A stretch of 64,000 nucleotides of DNA. Source: CALCEB01 sp035531475 (lineage in GTDB: Bacteria; Acidobacteriota; Terriglobia; UBA7540). The stretch covers positions 1 to 64,000 of the forward strand of contig DATKST010000101.1 in NCBI GenBank assembly GCA_035531475.1. Reading direction: 5' to 3'. Positions 15,881-24,215 of this stretch are shown piece by piece. Numbering within the stretch: position 1 is the first letter of the stretch; each line of letters opens with the position of its first letter. Made by a program: the position numbers and the translations under genes. The notes under the pieces are model-generated. The model was not told the DNA's origin. It searched no databases and saw nothing but the letters and a program-made list of their open reading frames with translations.

Positions 15881-16016
15881 TGCCAATACTGTTCACTTAT
15901 GGTGGAGGCGGCGCTCGTCCCCTGCGATCTTCTGTTGCGGCGTTGTCCTCAGCGCCGGAATCCGCCGGTGAGGACACCGGCGCTACAGCAAGGTTCGCTA
16001 AGTGAACAGCATTGAC
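15881..16016. mobile_element. Family-2 inverted-repeat element between sucA and sucB
   Basis: The arms CCAATACTGTTCACTTA (15883-15899) and TAAGTGAACAGCATTG (15999-16014) face each other. CTAATG flanks both sides (15877-15882 and 16018-16023), a possible 6-bp target duplication. Inside lies a stem of AGCGCCGG and CCGGCGCT. The right edge reaches the sucA stop codon, so the element sits immediately after the coding sequence inside the operon. Confidence 0.7.
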
Positions 16017-16017
16017 C

Positions 16018-18876
16018 CTAATGCGTTTCCATCGTTTGCAGCAGAAGGCTTTCCTCCGCCTCAATATGAGTGAGGTTGAAAGCCTGGCTGATGATAATCT
16101 CCTGATTGATGGCATGGCGGCTGGATGAACCCTCCGCCGGGCTCGAATTGCGGGGACGGCCCAAGTAGTGCAAAGGCCAGCGCCCCGCAATCAGCCGCGC
16201 AAGTTGCAGTCGCAGAAACTCCCACGCGCCCATGTTGCGCGGCTCCTCCTGTACCCAAACCACTTCAGCCAGCGACGGATAAGAGTCCAACAACAACTTT
16301 AAGTCGGATTCCGGAAAAGGATACGGTTCCTCGATGCGGGCAATGGCCACCGCCGGCTCCTCCGCGCGCCGCTTGCTGGACACCAGGTCGATGTAAATCT
16401 TCCCACTGCACAAAATCAGCCGGCGAATCTCACCCGCGCGCGCCCCCCCCGCTTCGTCCTCGATGACGCGCTGGAAAGAACCCTCGGCAAGCTCGCGGGG
16501 AGTTGAGGCCGTCAAGGGATGGCGAAGGAGACTCTTGGGAGTCAGGATCACGAGCGGCAGTGGGTCCGTCTTGAGCAGTAGCGCCTGCAAACGCATCAGA
16601 TGAAAATATTGGGCGGCAGTCGTGCAATTGGCGATGCGAAGGTTGGTGGCGGCGGCAAGCTGCAAAAACCGTTCCAGGCGAGCGCCCGAATGGTCCGGCC
16701 CCTGCCCTTCATAGCCGTGCGGCAGCAACATGACCAGCGACGGCGTCAAGCCCCACTTGGCGCGCGCCGACGAGATGAATTCATCAATCACGGTTTGCGC
16801 GCCATTAATGAAGTCTCCATACTGCGCCTCCCACACCACCAGGCGCTGCGGCGACTGCACGTTGTATCCGTACTCGAAGCCCAGAGCCGCATTTTCGCTG
16901 AGCGGACTGTTGCAAATTTCAAAGGACGCGCGCGCCTGTGGCAACGACTGCAAAGGCGTATGCGTATTGCCGTTGTTAACGTCATGGAAGACCGCGTGTC
17001 GCTGACTGAAGGTGCCGCGCTCCACATCCTGTCCGGTGACCCGGATGGGGATTCCTTCCTCCAGAATTGTGGCCCAGGCCAACTCTTCGGCCGCGGCCCA
17101 GTCGATGGTCCGCGCGTCCGGTTCCTCAAACACCCTGAGCCTCTTTTCCCTAACCCTTTCGATCTTGCGATGCAGCACAAAGCCCGGCGGGATTCGCAAG
17201 AGTTCAGAATTGAGCTGCAGCAACCGCTCCAGCGGCACCTCGGTGCGAGTATCTCTGGCGGCTCCCGGAGGCGGCGGCGCGGGGCGGGGTTCCACCAGTT
17301 GCCGCTCCGCCTCAAGGGAATCATAAATTTGGCGCAGCCGCCCCGAATGCTTGTCCACCAGTTGTTCAGCGATCCCATCCTGGATCACGCCCCGGTCAAG
17401 CAACACTTTGGCCCAAATTTGCCGCACCGTCGGGTGCTCTTGAATCTTTTTGTACATGAGGGGTTGAGTAAACGAGGGCTCGTCACCTTCATTGTGTCCG
17501 TGGCGCCGATAGCCGATGAGGTCAATCACAAAATCCTTCTTGAAATGCTCTCGATAAGTAAAGGCCAGACGCGCCGCTTCGATACACGCCTCGGGATTGT
17601 CAGCATTCACATGCACGATCGGCACGCGAAAGCCCCGCGCCAGGTCGCTGGCGTAAAGCGTGCTGCGGCCTTCCTCCGGACAGGTGGTAAAGCCGATCTC
17701 ATTGTTAGCGATGATGTGAACGGTGCCGCCCGTCTCATAGCCCTTCAGGTGAAACATATTGAGCGTCTCGGCCACCACGCCCTGTCCCATAAAGGCCGCG
17801 TCCCCGTGAATCAGAATGGGCAGGGTGCGCGTTGGCTCGAAGTGCGGGGCGCCGCCGTGATCCGTGCGCGTGCCCGCCGCCCTCGCCATCCCTTCCACGA
17901 CGGGATTCACCGCTTCGAGGTGGCTGGGATTGGGCGCCAGAGAGATCATCAGCTCATGGGAGCCGTGGTTGCGAATGGCGTGATGAGCTCCGGAATGGTA
18001 TTTCACGTCACCCGTCCAGCCCAAATCCTCGCGAAATTTGCCTCCCTTTACCGGGTCCTTGAATTCCGCCAGAATCTGCTCGTAGGGTTTGTCGAGGACG
18101 TGGGCGAGGACGTTCAGCCGCGCGCGGTGAGCCATGCCGATCAGAATATTGCTGAAGCGCCCATCGGAAGCAGCGTGGATGATCTCATCGAGCATCGGGA
18201 TCAGGATGCCGATTCCCTGAATCGAGAAGCGTGTCTTGCCGGGAAACGTGCGGTCCAGAAATTGCTCAAAACAGCCCTCTTGGGTGATGCGGTCGAGCAG
18301 TGCAATCTCATCAATGGGAGCAGTGGGAGGACGAAATGTGCCGGACTCCGCAGCGGACTTCAGCCATTCACGCTCCTCGGGATCGCGAAGATGGGCATAA
18401 TCGTAGCCCGTCGCAGCACAATAGACTCTGCGAAGGGATTGGATAACCTCCAACGCATTGCGGGCTCCGTTGGCAATAGGGCCGGTGATAATACCGGCCG
18501 GCAGGTGGCGAAGGTCGTCCTCGGTGACGCCGTGATTCTCAGGAATCAAGGATGGATCCCCGTGGGGTGCCGAACCGAGCGGATCAAGATACGCGTCCAA
18601 GTTCCCGAACTTGCGGATGGACTCTGCCAGATTCACCGCGCCTACAATCTTTTCAACCGGCAAGGCGCTTCCCGAGGCAGCGTAGGCTTCACCGTTTTTT
18701 GAGGATCCAGTTCCAGAAAACGTTGCAGCAGGCCTGGTGATTCCTTCCGGCGGCCCCCAACGCTCAAACGCAGCCCGGGTCACGGCATCGACGGACGCTG
18801 GGTTCCTGTGGAATTTTTCATAAAGCTCCACAACGTATCCGGTGTTGATTCCTTGGAACTCGCTCCACTCGTTCAT
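16018..18876 (-). CDS. sucA: 2-oxoglutarate dehydrogenase E1 component
   Basis: 952 residues, close to the usual 930-950. It decarboxylates 2-oxoglutarate with thiamine diphosphate and passes the succinyl group to SucB lipoate. Visible marks are the N-terminal 2-OGDH segment (WSEFQGINTGYVVELYEKF, which helps bind E2), the H-x-x-x-V core around VLAHVLDKPYEQILAEF, HHAIRNHGSHELMISLAPNPSHL-type substrate loop, HGDAAFMGQGVVAETLNM (ThDP/metal site), IGFTTCPEEGRST, and the C-terminal LPHGYEGQGPDHSGARLER. The start at 18876 gives MNEWSEFQG. It heads the sucA-sucB unit and diverges from aceE. Confidence 0.95.
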   Translation of the reverse strand: MNEWSEFQGINTGYVVELYEKFHRNPASVDAVTRAAFERWGPPEGITRPAATFSGTGSSKNGEAYAASGSALPVEKIVGAVNLAESIRKFGNLDAYLDPLGSAPHGDPSLIPENHGVTEDDLRHLPAGIITGPIANGARNALEVIQSLRRVYCAATGYDYAHLRDPEEREWLKSAAESGTFRPPTAPIDEIALLDRITQEGCFEQFLDRTFPGKTRFSIQGIGILIPMLDEIIHAASDGRFSNILIGMAHRARLNVLAHVLDKPYEQILAEFKDPVKGGKFREDLGWTGDVKYHSGAHHAIRNHGSHELMISLAPNPSHLEAVNPVVEGMARAAGTRTDHGGAPHFEPTRTLPILIHGDAAFMGQGVVAETLNMFHLKGYETGGTVHIIANNEIGFTTCPEEGRSTLYASDLARGFRVPIVHVNADNPEACIEAARLAFTYREHFKKDFVIDLIGYRRHGHNEGDEPSFTQPLMYKKIQEHPTVRQIWAKVLLDRGVIQDGIAEQLVDKHSGRLRQIYDSLEAERQLVEPRPAPPPPGAARDTRTEVPLERLLQLNSELLRIPPGFVLHRKIERVREKRLRVFEEPDARTIDWAAAEELAWATILEEGIPIRVTGQDVERGTFSQRHAVFHDVNNGNTHTPLQSLPQARASFEICNSPLSENAALGFEYGYNVQSPQRLVVWEAQYGDFINGAQTVIDEFISSARAKWGLTPSLVMLLPHGYEGQGPDHSGARLERFLQLAAATNLRIANCTTAAQYFHLMRLQALLLKTDPLPLVILTPKSLLRHPLTASTPRELAEGSFQRVIEDEAGGARAGEIRRLILCSGKIYIDLVSSKRRAEEPAVAIARIEEPYPFPESDLKLLLDSYPSLAEVVWVQEEPRNMGAWEFLRLQLARLIAGRWPLHYLGRPRNSSPAEGSSSRHAINQEIIISQAFNLTHIEAEESLLLQTMETH

Positions 18877-19945
18877 AAGCTTATCCTACACGATGCGAAG
18901 CCCGCGATGAAGCCCCACGACGGTTAGCCTGGATTTCTCACCAGATTTTCCGTTGCGGCAGCGAACCGGGTGAGAAATAGGTTCTTAGGGTTCGTTCCAA
19001 ACCTCGATCCTTTGTTTTCATACACTCTTAGGGTTCGTTCCGAAAATTTCGGTGGCGCTCGCCACTCCCGCCACCTCTGGGAAGCCTTCTGCCGGGCGCA
19101 AGCCGTTATGGAGTCTATACCATTTTAACCAATGGCAGGGTGCATGGATGGAAAAAGAGCTTTGTATCGATGCGATACATTGTATATAGGGGACAGGCGG
19201 CCCCTGCCTGGCATGGCAAGGCGTGTGCCGCTTGGTTGGGGTGGAAATGTGCCACCGCCATTTCCCCCTCACCCCATCCCTCTCCCCGCTTGCGGGGAGA
19301 GGGAGGACCGCGCAGCGGTGGGTGAGGGGCTGACATTCAAGAGGTTCTCCGCCATACTCGGTACTCATAAGGCTGGCTCCGCTCTCTGGCGCAAGTTCTT
19401 ATCAACAAAAGGCTTATGCCAGAAAAGACAGCCTTTTTCAATTTGTTAATGAGAAATGCGGGCTAGTGGCGCCGTTTGGTTGCTAAAGCAGCGGTGTCCC
19501 CAGTGCCACCATTGACTCTATTGAGTTTCGGCGGTGGGGACATCCCGGATGCGGGAGGAACGGTTCGCTGGGGAACTGCGGTTTCGAAAAGCTCAGGCTC
19601 GCGAGGATTTGAGCCGCCCGCCGGCCGTCGAGAAATACTTCATCAAGCCACATTAAATCATTAACTTGCAGCGAGAAGCACCTTGGCATTGCAACCAAAC
19701 ATCAAGGTATCGCTTTAGGTCTGTTAAGCTGCTTCTGGTCTTCATCTCCCGCCCCGGGCTTGGAATGCCCGCAATTTCAAATCTGGCGTCGGGGCGTTTT
19801 GCAAGCATTTCCCGGTCCCTCGAACTCTGCACGAGCGTTGTCATGCTGAGTGATGAAGTCCTCTCCGCGTTGGAGGCCGACGATTGTGAATTCGCTACGG
19901 GCATCATGTGATATTCTGGTTGTTTAAGGAGCCATCAAGGAGAAA
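18877..19945. other. 1.07-kb divergent intergenic region between sucA and aceE
   Basis: This is the longest gene-free stretch of the window and must hold promoters for both dehydrogenase operons. It contains a direct repeat of CTTAGGGTTCGTTCC (about 18985 and 19027), a family-3 hairpin at 19264-19329, and AT-richer segments near 19400-19450 and 19640-19720. No tRNA or convincing small gene was found. The AAGGAG ribosome site of aceE lies just before 19946. Confidence 0.6.
19264..19329. repeat. Family-3 palindromic repeat
   Basis: CCCCTCACCCC, a CTCTCCCCGC-TT-GCGGGGAGAG hairpin, then GACCGCGCAGCGGTGGGTGAGGGG. The outer arms (CCCTCACC and GGTGAGGG) also pair, so the whole 66 bp can fold. Confidence 0.8.
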
Positions 19946-22618
19946 ATGAGTCAAACGAATCATACCCAAGAAGTGGAAACGATTGAGCGAAGAGAATGGC
20001 TGGAGTCATTGGACTATGTGATGCAGGAGGGAGGCCCGCAGCGGGTTGAGAATCTGCTTCAAACTCTGCGGTTCCACGCTCTGCGCGACGGAGTCAAGCT
20101 TCCCTACACCGCCAATACTCCTTACGTCAATACGATCCCGGTGTCTGAGCAACCCCCGTTTCCGGGCAGCCAGGAAATCGAAAGACGAATCAAGAGCATC
20201 ATCCGATGGAATGCGATGGCGATGGTGGTCCGGGCGAACCATGCCGAGGAGGGAATCGGCGGGCACATTTCCACTTACGCCTCTGCCGCGACCCTTTACG
20301 AAGTGGGCTTCAACCATTTCTTCCGCGCCCGGGGCAAGGACCGCATCGGCGACATTGTTTACTTTCAGGGGCATGCCTCGCCGGGCATGTATTCCCGTGC
20401 CTTCCTGGAAGGCCGCTTGACCGCGAGCCAGCTTGAGAATTTCCGGCGCGAACTGAAGGAAGGCGGGGGGCTCTCTTCCTATCCCCATCCGTGGCTCATG
20501 CCCGAATTCTGGGAGTTCCCCACCGTTTCCATGGGACTTGGTCCCATTATGTCGATTTACCAGGCTCATTTCTGCCACTATTTGCAGGATCGCGGCCTGA
20601 AGGAGTTAGGCGACAGTAAGGTCTGGGCGTTCCTGGGCGACGGTGAGACCGACGAACCGGAGACCCTGGGCGCGATTTCCCTGGCGGCTCGCGAAAAGCT
20701 GGACAACCTGATCTTCGTGGTGAACTGCAACTTGCAGCGGCTGGATGGCCCGGTGCGCGGCAACGGCAGCATCATCCAGGAATTGGAAGCCGGATTTCGA
20801 GGCGCCGGATGGAACGCGATTAAGGTGATTTGGGGCAGTGATTGGGATCCCCTGTTTGAAAAAGACAATGATGGACTGCTGATCAAGCGGATGGGTGAGA
20901 TTGTGGACGGGCAATGGCAGAAGTATTCCGTGGAATCCGGCAAATACTTCCGGGAGCACTTCTTCGGAACCGACCCCCGGCTGCTGGCCATGGTGAAGAA
21001 CTATTCGGACGACCAGTTGGGCCGCATGAGGCTGGGAGGACACGATCCCAAGAAGATCTACGCGGCATATAAGGCTGCGGTTGAGCACAAGGGATCACCC
21101 ACCGTGATTCTGGCCCGGACTATCAAGGGTTACGGCCTGGGTGAAAGCGGCGAAGGCAGAAACATTACCCACCAGCAGAAGAAGCTGAATGACGAGGAAG
21201 TCAACAACTTCCGCGCGCGGTTCGGCATTCCCATTTCGGACCACGAAGTAGCGGAGGCCGCCTTTTACAAGCCGGCTGAAAACAGCACAGAGATGCAATA
21301 TCTGCATCAGCGCCGCCAGGAACTGGGCGGCTACATTCCCTCACGAGCGGTGCTGGCTCCGGCAATCAAGCCGCCCGCCGAAAGCCTTTTTGAGGAATTC
21401 TACGAAGGCACCAGTGGCCGTGGCGTCTCCACCACGATGGGTTTTGTCCGTATTCTGGCAAAGCTGCTGAAGGACAAAGAGTTGGGCAAGCTGATTGTGC
21501 CCATTGTTCCGGATGAGGCGCGAACTTTCGGCATGGAGGCGCTATTCCGCCAAGTGGGAATCTACTCCCATGCCGGACAACTTTACGAGCCGGTGGACCG
21601 GGACACGCTGCTCTATTACAAAGAGGCTCAGAACGGCCAGATTATGGAGGAAGGCATCACCGAGGCCGGATCGATTTCCTCCTTCATCGCTGCAGGCAGC
21701 GCCTACGCCATTCACGGAATCAACACCATCCCATTTTTTATTTACTACTCGATGTTTGGACTGCAAAGGGTGGGAGACCTGGTTTGGGCCGCTGGAGATT
21801 CCCGCTGCCGGGGATTCATGGTGGGTGGAACGGCGGGCCGTACCACGCTTGCCGGTGAAGGATTGCAACACCAGGATGGCAACAGCCACCTTCTGGCTTA
21901 TCCCGTCCCCAATCTAGTGGCTTATGATCCGGCCTTCGCTTTCGAACTCGCCGTGATCATCCGCGATGGCATTCGCCGCATGTACGAGGAAAGGGAAAGC
22001 GTTTTCTACTACTTGACGGTGATGAATGAGCAATATCCCATGCCGGCCATGCCCCAAGGTGCCAAGGAAGGAATTCTGAAGGGGATGTACTTGTTCAGAG
22101 CCTCCGCCAAGAAGGGCGCCAAGCTGCGTGCCCAACTGTTGGGCAGCGGCGCTATCCTGAACGAAGCTCTGAAGGCGCAACTGCTCCTTGAAGAGAAGTA
22201 CGGCGTGGCGGCGGATGTATGGAGCGTAACGAGCTATAAAGAACTTTATCGCGATGGCCATGCGGTGGATCGCTGGAATATGCTGCATCCCGGCGAGAAA
22301 CCGCGTATTCCTTATGTAACCGAATGTCTGGCCAACACCGAAGGCGTGGTGGTGGCAGCCTCGGATTACGTCAAGGCTCTTCCCGATTCAATCAGCCGCT
22401 GGGCGCCGCGGCCCATTGCTGCGCTAGGGACCGATGGTTTCGGACGAAGTGAAGGGCGCAAGTCCCTGCGTGATTTCTTCGAGGTCGATTCCAGATTTAT
22501 TACCGTGGCGGCGCTTTCCTCGCTGGCGCGCGAAGAGAAGGTGAAGGTTGAATTGGTGGAAAGAGCCATCAAGGACCTCGAAATCAATCCCGAAAAATCT
22601 AATCCCATGAACTCGTAA
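19946..22618 (+). CDS. aceE: Pyruvate dehydrogenase E1, homodimeric type
   Basis: 890 residues, matching the roughly 887 of the E. coli-type homodimeric E1. It decarboxylates pyruvate using ThDP and acetylates the lipoyl group of AceF. The ThDP/metal-binding motif is GDGETDEPETLGAISLA followed by FVVNCNLQRLDGPVRGN; other family marks are HISTYASAATLYEVGFNHF, YFQGHASPGMYSRAF and GGTAGRTTLAGEGLQHQDG. AAGGAG lies 8 bases before the ATG at 19946. It opens the aceE-aceF-lpd operon, with only 15 bp to aceF. Regulators such as PdhR are not visible. Confidence 0.96.
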   Translation: MSQTNHTQEVETIERREWLESLDYVMQEGGPQRVENLLQTLRFHALRDGVKLPYTANTPYVNTIPVSEQPPFPGSQEIERRIKSIIRWNAMAMVVRANHAEEGIGGHISTYASAATLYEVGFNHFFRARGKDRIGDIVYFQGHASPGMYSRAFLEGRLTASQLENFRRELKEGGGLSSYPHPWLMPEFWEFPTVSMGLGPIMSIYQAHFCHYLQDRGLKELGDSKVWAFLGDGETDEPETLGAISLAAREKLDNLIFVVNCNLQRLDGPVRGNGSIIQELEAGFRGAGWNAIKVIWGSDWDPLFEKDNDGLLIKRMGEIVDGQWQKYSVESGKYFREHFFGTDPRLLAMVKNYSDDQLGRMRLGGHDPKKIYAAYKAAVEHKGSPTVILARTIKGYGLGESGEGRNITHQQKKLNDEEVNNFRARFGIPISDHEVAEAAFYKPAENSTEMQYLHQRRQELGGYIPSRAVLAPAIKPPAESLFEEFYEGTSGRGVSTTMGFVRILAKLLKDKELGKLIVPIVPDEARTFGMEALFRQVGIYSHAGQLYEPVDRDTLLYYKEAQNGQIMEEGITEAGSISSFIAAGSAYAIHGINTIPFFIYYSMFGLQRVGDLVWAAGDSRCRGFMVGGTAGRTTLAGEGLQHQDGNSHLLAYPVPNLVAYDPAFAFELAVIIRDGIRRMYEERESVFYYLTVMNEQYPMPAMPQGAKEGILKGMYLFRASAKKGAKLRAQLLGSGAILNEALKAQLLLEEKYGVAADVWSVTSYKELYRDGHAVDRWNMLHPGEKPRIPYVTECLANTEGVVVAASDYVKALPDSISRWAPRPIAALGTDGFGRSEGRKSLRDFFEVDSRFITVAALSSLAREEKVKVELVERAIKDLEINPEKSNPMNS

Positions 22619-22633
22619 AGGGCAGACAAGCTG

Positions 22634-24034
22634 ATGGCAACTGAATTCAGAATTCCGGAGCTCGGTGAAAATATCAAGTCGGGCGACTTGGTGAAGATTC
22701 TGGTTAAAGTCGGGGACTCCATTGAAGTCGATCAACCGGTAATCGAGCTGGAGACGGACAAGGCCACCGTGGAAGTTCCCTCGCCGGTGAGCGGCGTCAT
22801 TCAGCAAATCAACGTCAAAGAGGGCGAAAGGGTCAACGTTGGCCAATTGGTCTTGACCGTGAATGGCGCGGGGGAAACTGCCAAACCGGCTGAAAAGGCG
22901 TCCGCGGAACAGGGGCCGGGGAAAGATGCATCCTTCGCCAAGAAAGAGACAGCAAAACAGGAAGCCGCTGGTTCTGAAGACACTCGGCCCCTTGAAGCAA
23001 AACAGGGTGAAGCCCCTAGAATGACTTCTATTCAGGCTCAGGCCCACCCCGTTGCGGCCGGTGCAACAGAGACTTCGCCAGCACGGCCTTCCCGCGCCCC
23101 CGTCGAGCCTGAGGCCGATTCCGAGACTGAAGGCGGCGTTCCCGTGCCGGCTGCGCCCTCGGTGCGGAGGATGGCGAGGGAATTGGGCGTGGATGTGCGG
23201 CAGGTGCACGGATCGGGTCCGGGAGGCAGGATCAGTGCCGAGGATGTAGCTCTCTTCGCAAAGAGCATTATCACGGGAGTGTCGGGTAGGCTCGGCATGG
23301 CCTCTCCTCCGCTCCCGGATTTCTCCCGTTGGGGCGCCGTCGAGCGGCACAAGATGTCGAATATCCGCCGCAGCACCGCGGAGCATCTGAGCCGGGCATG
23401 GAACTCGATTCCTCACGTTACCCAACATGACGAGACGGATGTCACCCACCTGAAAGAATTGCGCAAACAGTTTGGGTCCCTGGCAGAGGCCTGCGGTGGC
23501 AAGCTGACCGTGACCTCGGTGGCGCTGAAGGTGGTGGCATCGGCGTTGCGCGTGTTCCCGCAGTTTGCAGCGAGCGTCGATCCCGCAGCAAACGAAGTGG
23601 TTTACAAGAAGTATTGCCACATCGGGGTGGCAGTGGACACGGACCGGGGTTTGCTCGTTCCGGTGGTCCGGGACGTGGACCGCAAGAACATCCTTCAGCT
23701 TTCCTCAGAGCTTTCCAAGCTGGCCGCCAAGGCAAGGGACAAGAAATTGGCCTTGGAAGAGATGGAAGGCGGCGTCTTCACCATTACCAACCTCGGCGGA
23801 ATCGGCGGCACGGCGTTCACGCCCATCGTCAATCTTCCTGAAGTGGCGATCCTCGGAATGTCACGCGCCTCGATCAAACCAAGCTACCGGGACGGCAAGT
23901 TTGAGCCGCGGCTGATGCTGCCGCTCTCACTATCCTACGATCACCGGTTGATTGATGGGGCGGATGCCGCGAGGTTCCTGCGCTGGGTGGCTGAGGCGCT
24001 GGAGCAACCGTTTCTTCTGCCCCTGCAGGGTTGA
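22634..24034 (+). CDS. aceF: Pyruvate dehydrogenase E2, dihydrolipoyl acetyltransferase
   Basis: 466 residues with a single lipoyl domain (residues 1-78, lipoyl-Lys in LETDKATVEVPS), an Ala/Glu/Pro-rich linker to about 170, a peripheral-subunit-binding domain (PSVRRMARELGVDVRQVHG, GGRISAEDV) and a catalytic domain from about 235 ending in SYDHRLIDGADAARFLRW with the His/Asp active site. It moves acetyl groups from E1 to CoA. One lipoyl domain contrasts with three in E. coli AceF. It sits between aceE (15 bp) and lpd (181 bp, which includes a MITE). Confidence 0.95.
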   Translation: MATEFRIPELGENIKSGDLVKILVKVGDSIEVDQPVIELETDKATVEVPSPVSGVIQQINVKEGERVNVGQLVLTVNGAGETAKPAEKASAEQGPGKDASFAKKETAKQEAAGSEDTRPLEAKQGEAPRMTSIQAQAHPVAAGATETSPARPSRAPVEPEADSETEGGVPVPAAPSVRRMARELGVDVRQVHGSGPGGRISAEDVALFAKSIITGVSGRLGMASPPLPDFSRWGAVERHKMSNIRRSTAEHLSRAWNSIPHVTQHDETDVTHLKELRKQFGSLAEACGGKLTVTSVALKVVASALRVFPQFAASVDPAANEVVYKKYCHIGVAVDTDRGLLVPVVRDVDRKNILQLSSELSKLAAKARDKKLALEEMEGGVFTITNLGGIGGTAFTPIVNLPEVAILGMSRASIKPSYRDGKFEPRLMLPLSLSYDHRLIDGADAARFLRWVAEALEQPFLLPLQG

Positions 24035-24070
24035 CCCATCTATTCCGTCTCTCATTTCATTGCAAAAGAC

Positions 24071-24180
24071 GGTAGTGGTGCAGTTTGCTGTAGCGGCGGT
24101 CTCTGACCGCCGGAAGCTGTTGAAAAATGAAATTCGGCGGTCAGAGACCGCCGCTACAGCAGCGAAAATGCACCACTACC
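24071..24180. mobile_element. Family-1 MITE (110 bp) with perfect 8-bp target duplication
   Basis: GGTAGTGG...CCACTACC ends, interior stems CGGCGGTCTCTGACCGCCG and complement. CAAAAGAC stands on both sides (24063-24070 and 24181-24188), a perfect 8-bp direct repeat. This is the clearest evidence in the window that the family moves by transposition. It lies inside the aceF-lpd spacer, so the operon transcript carries its hairpins. Confidence 0.93.
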
Positions 24181-24215
24181 CAAAAGACCGAAGGAGCGAG
24201 GCGAAGAGCAGAAAC

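Noticed and set aside
19264..19329. Hairpins CTCTCCCCGCAAGCGGGGAGAG as terminators or CRISPR repeats
   Set aside because: They lack T tracts, occur singly at scattered sites, have no regular spacers and no cas genes nearby; they are a dispersed REP-like family.
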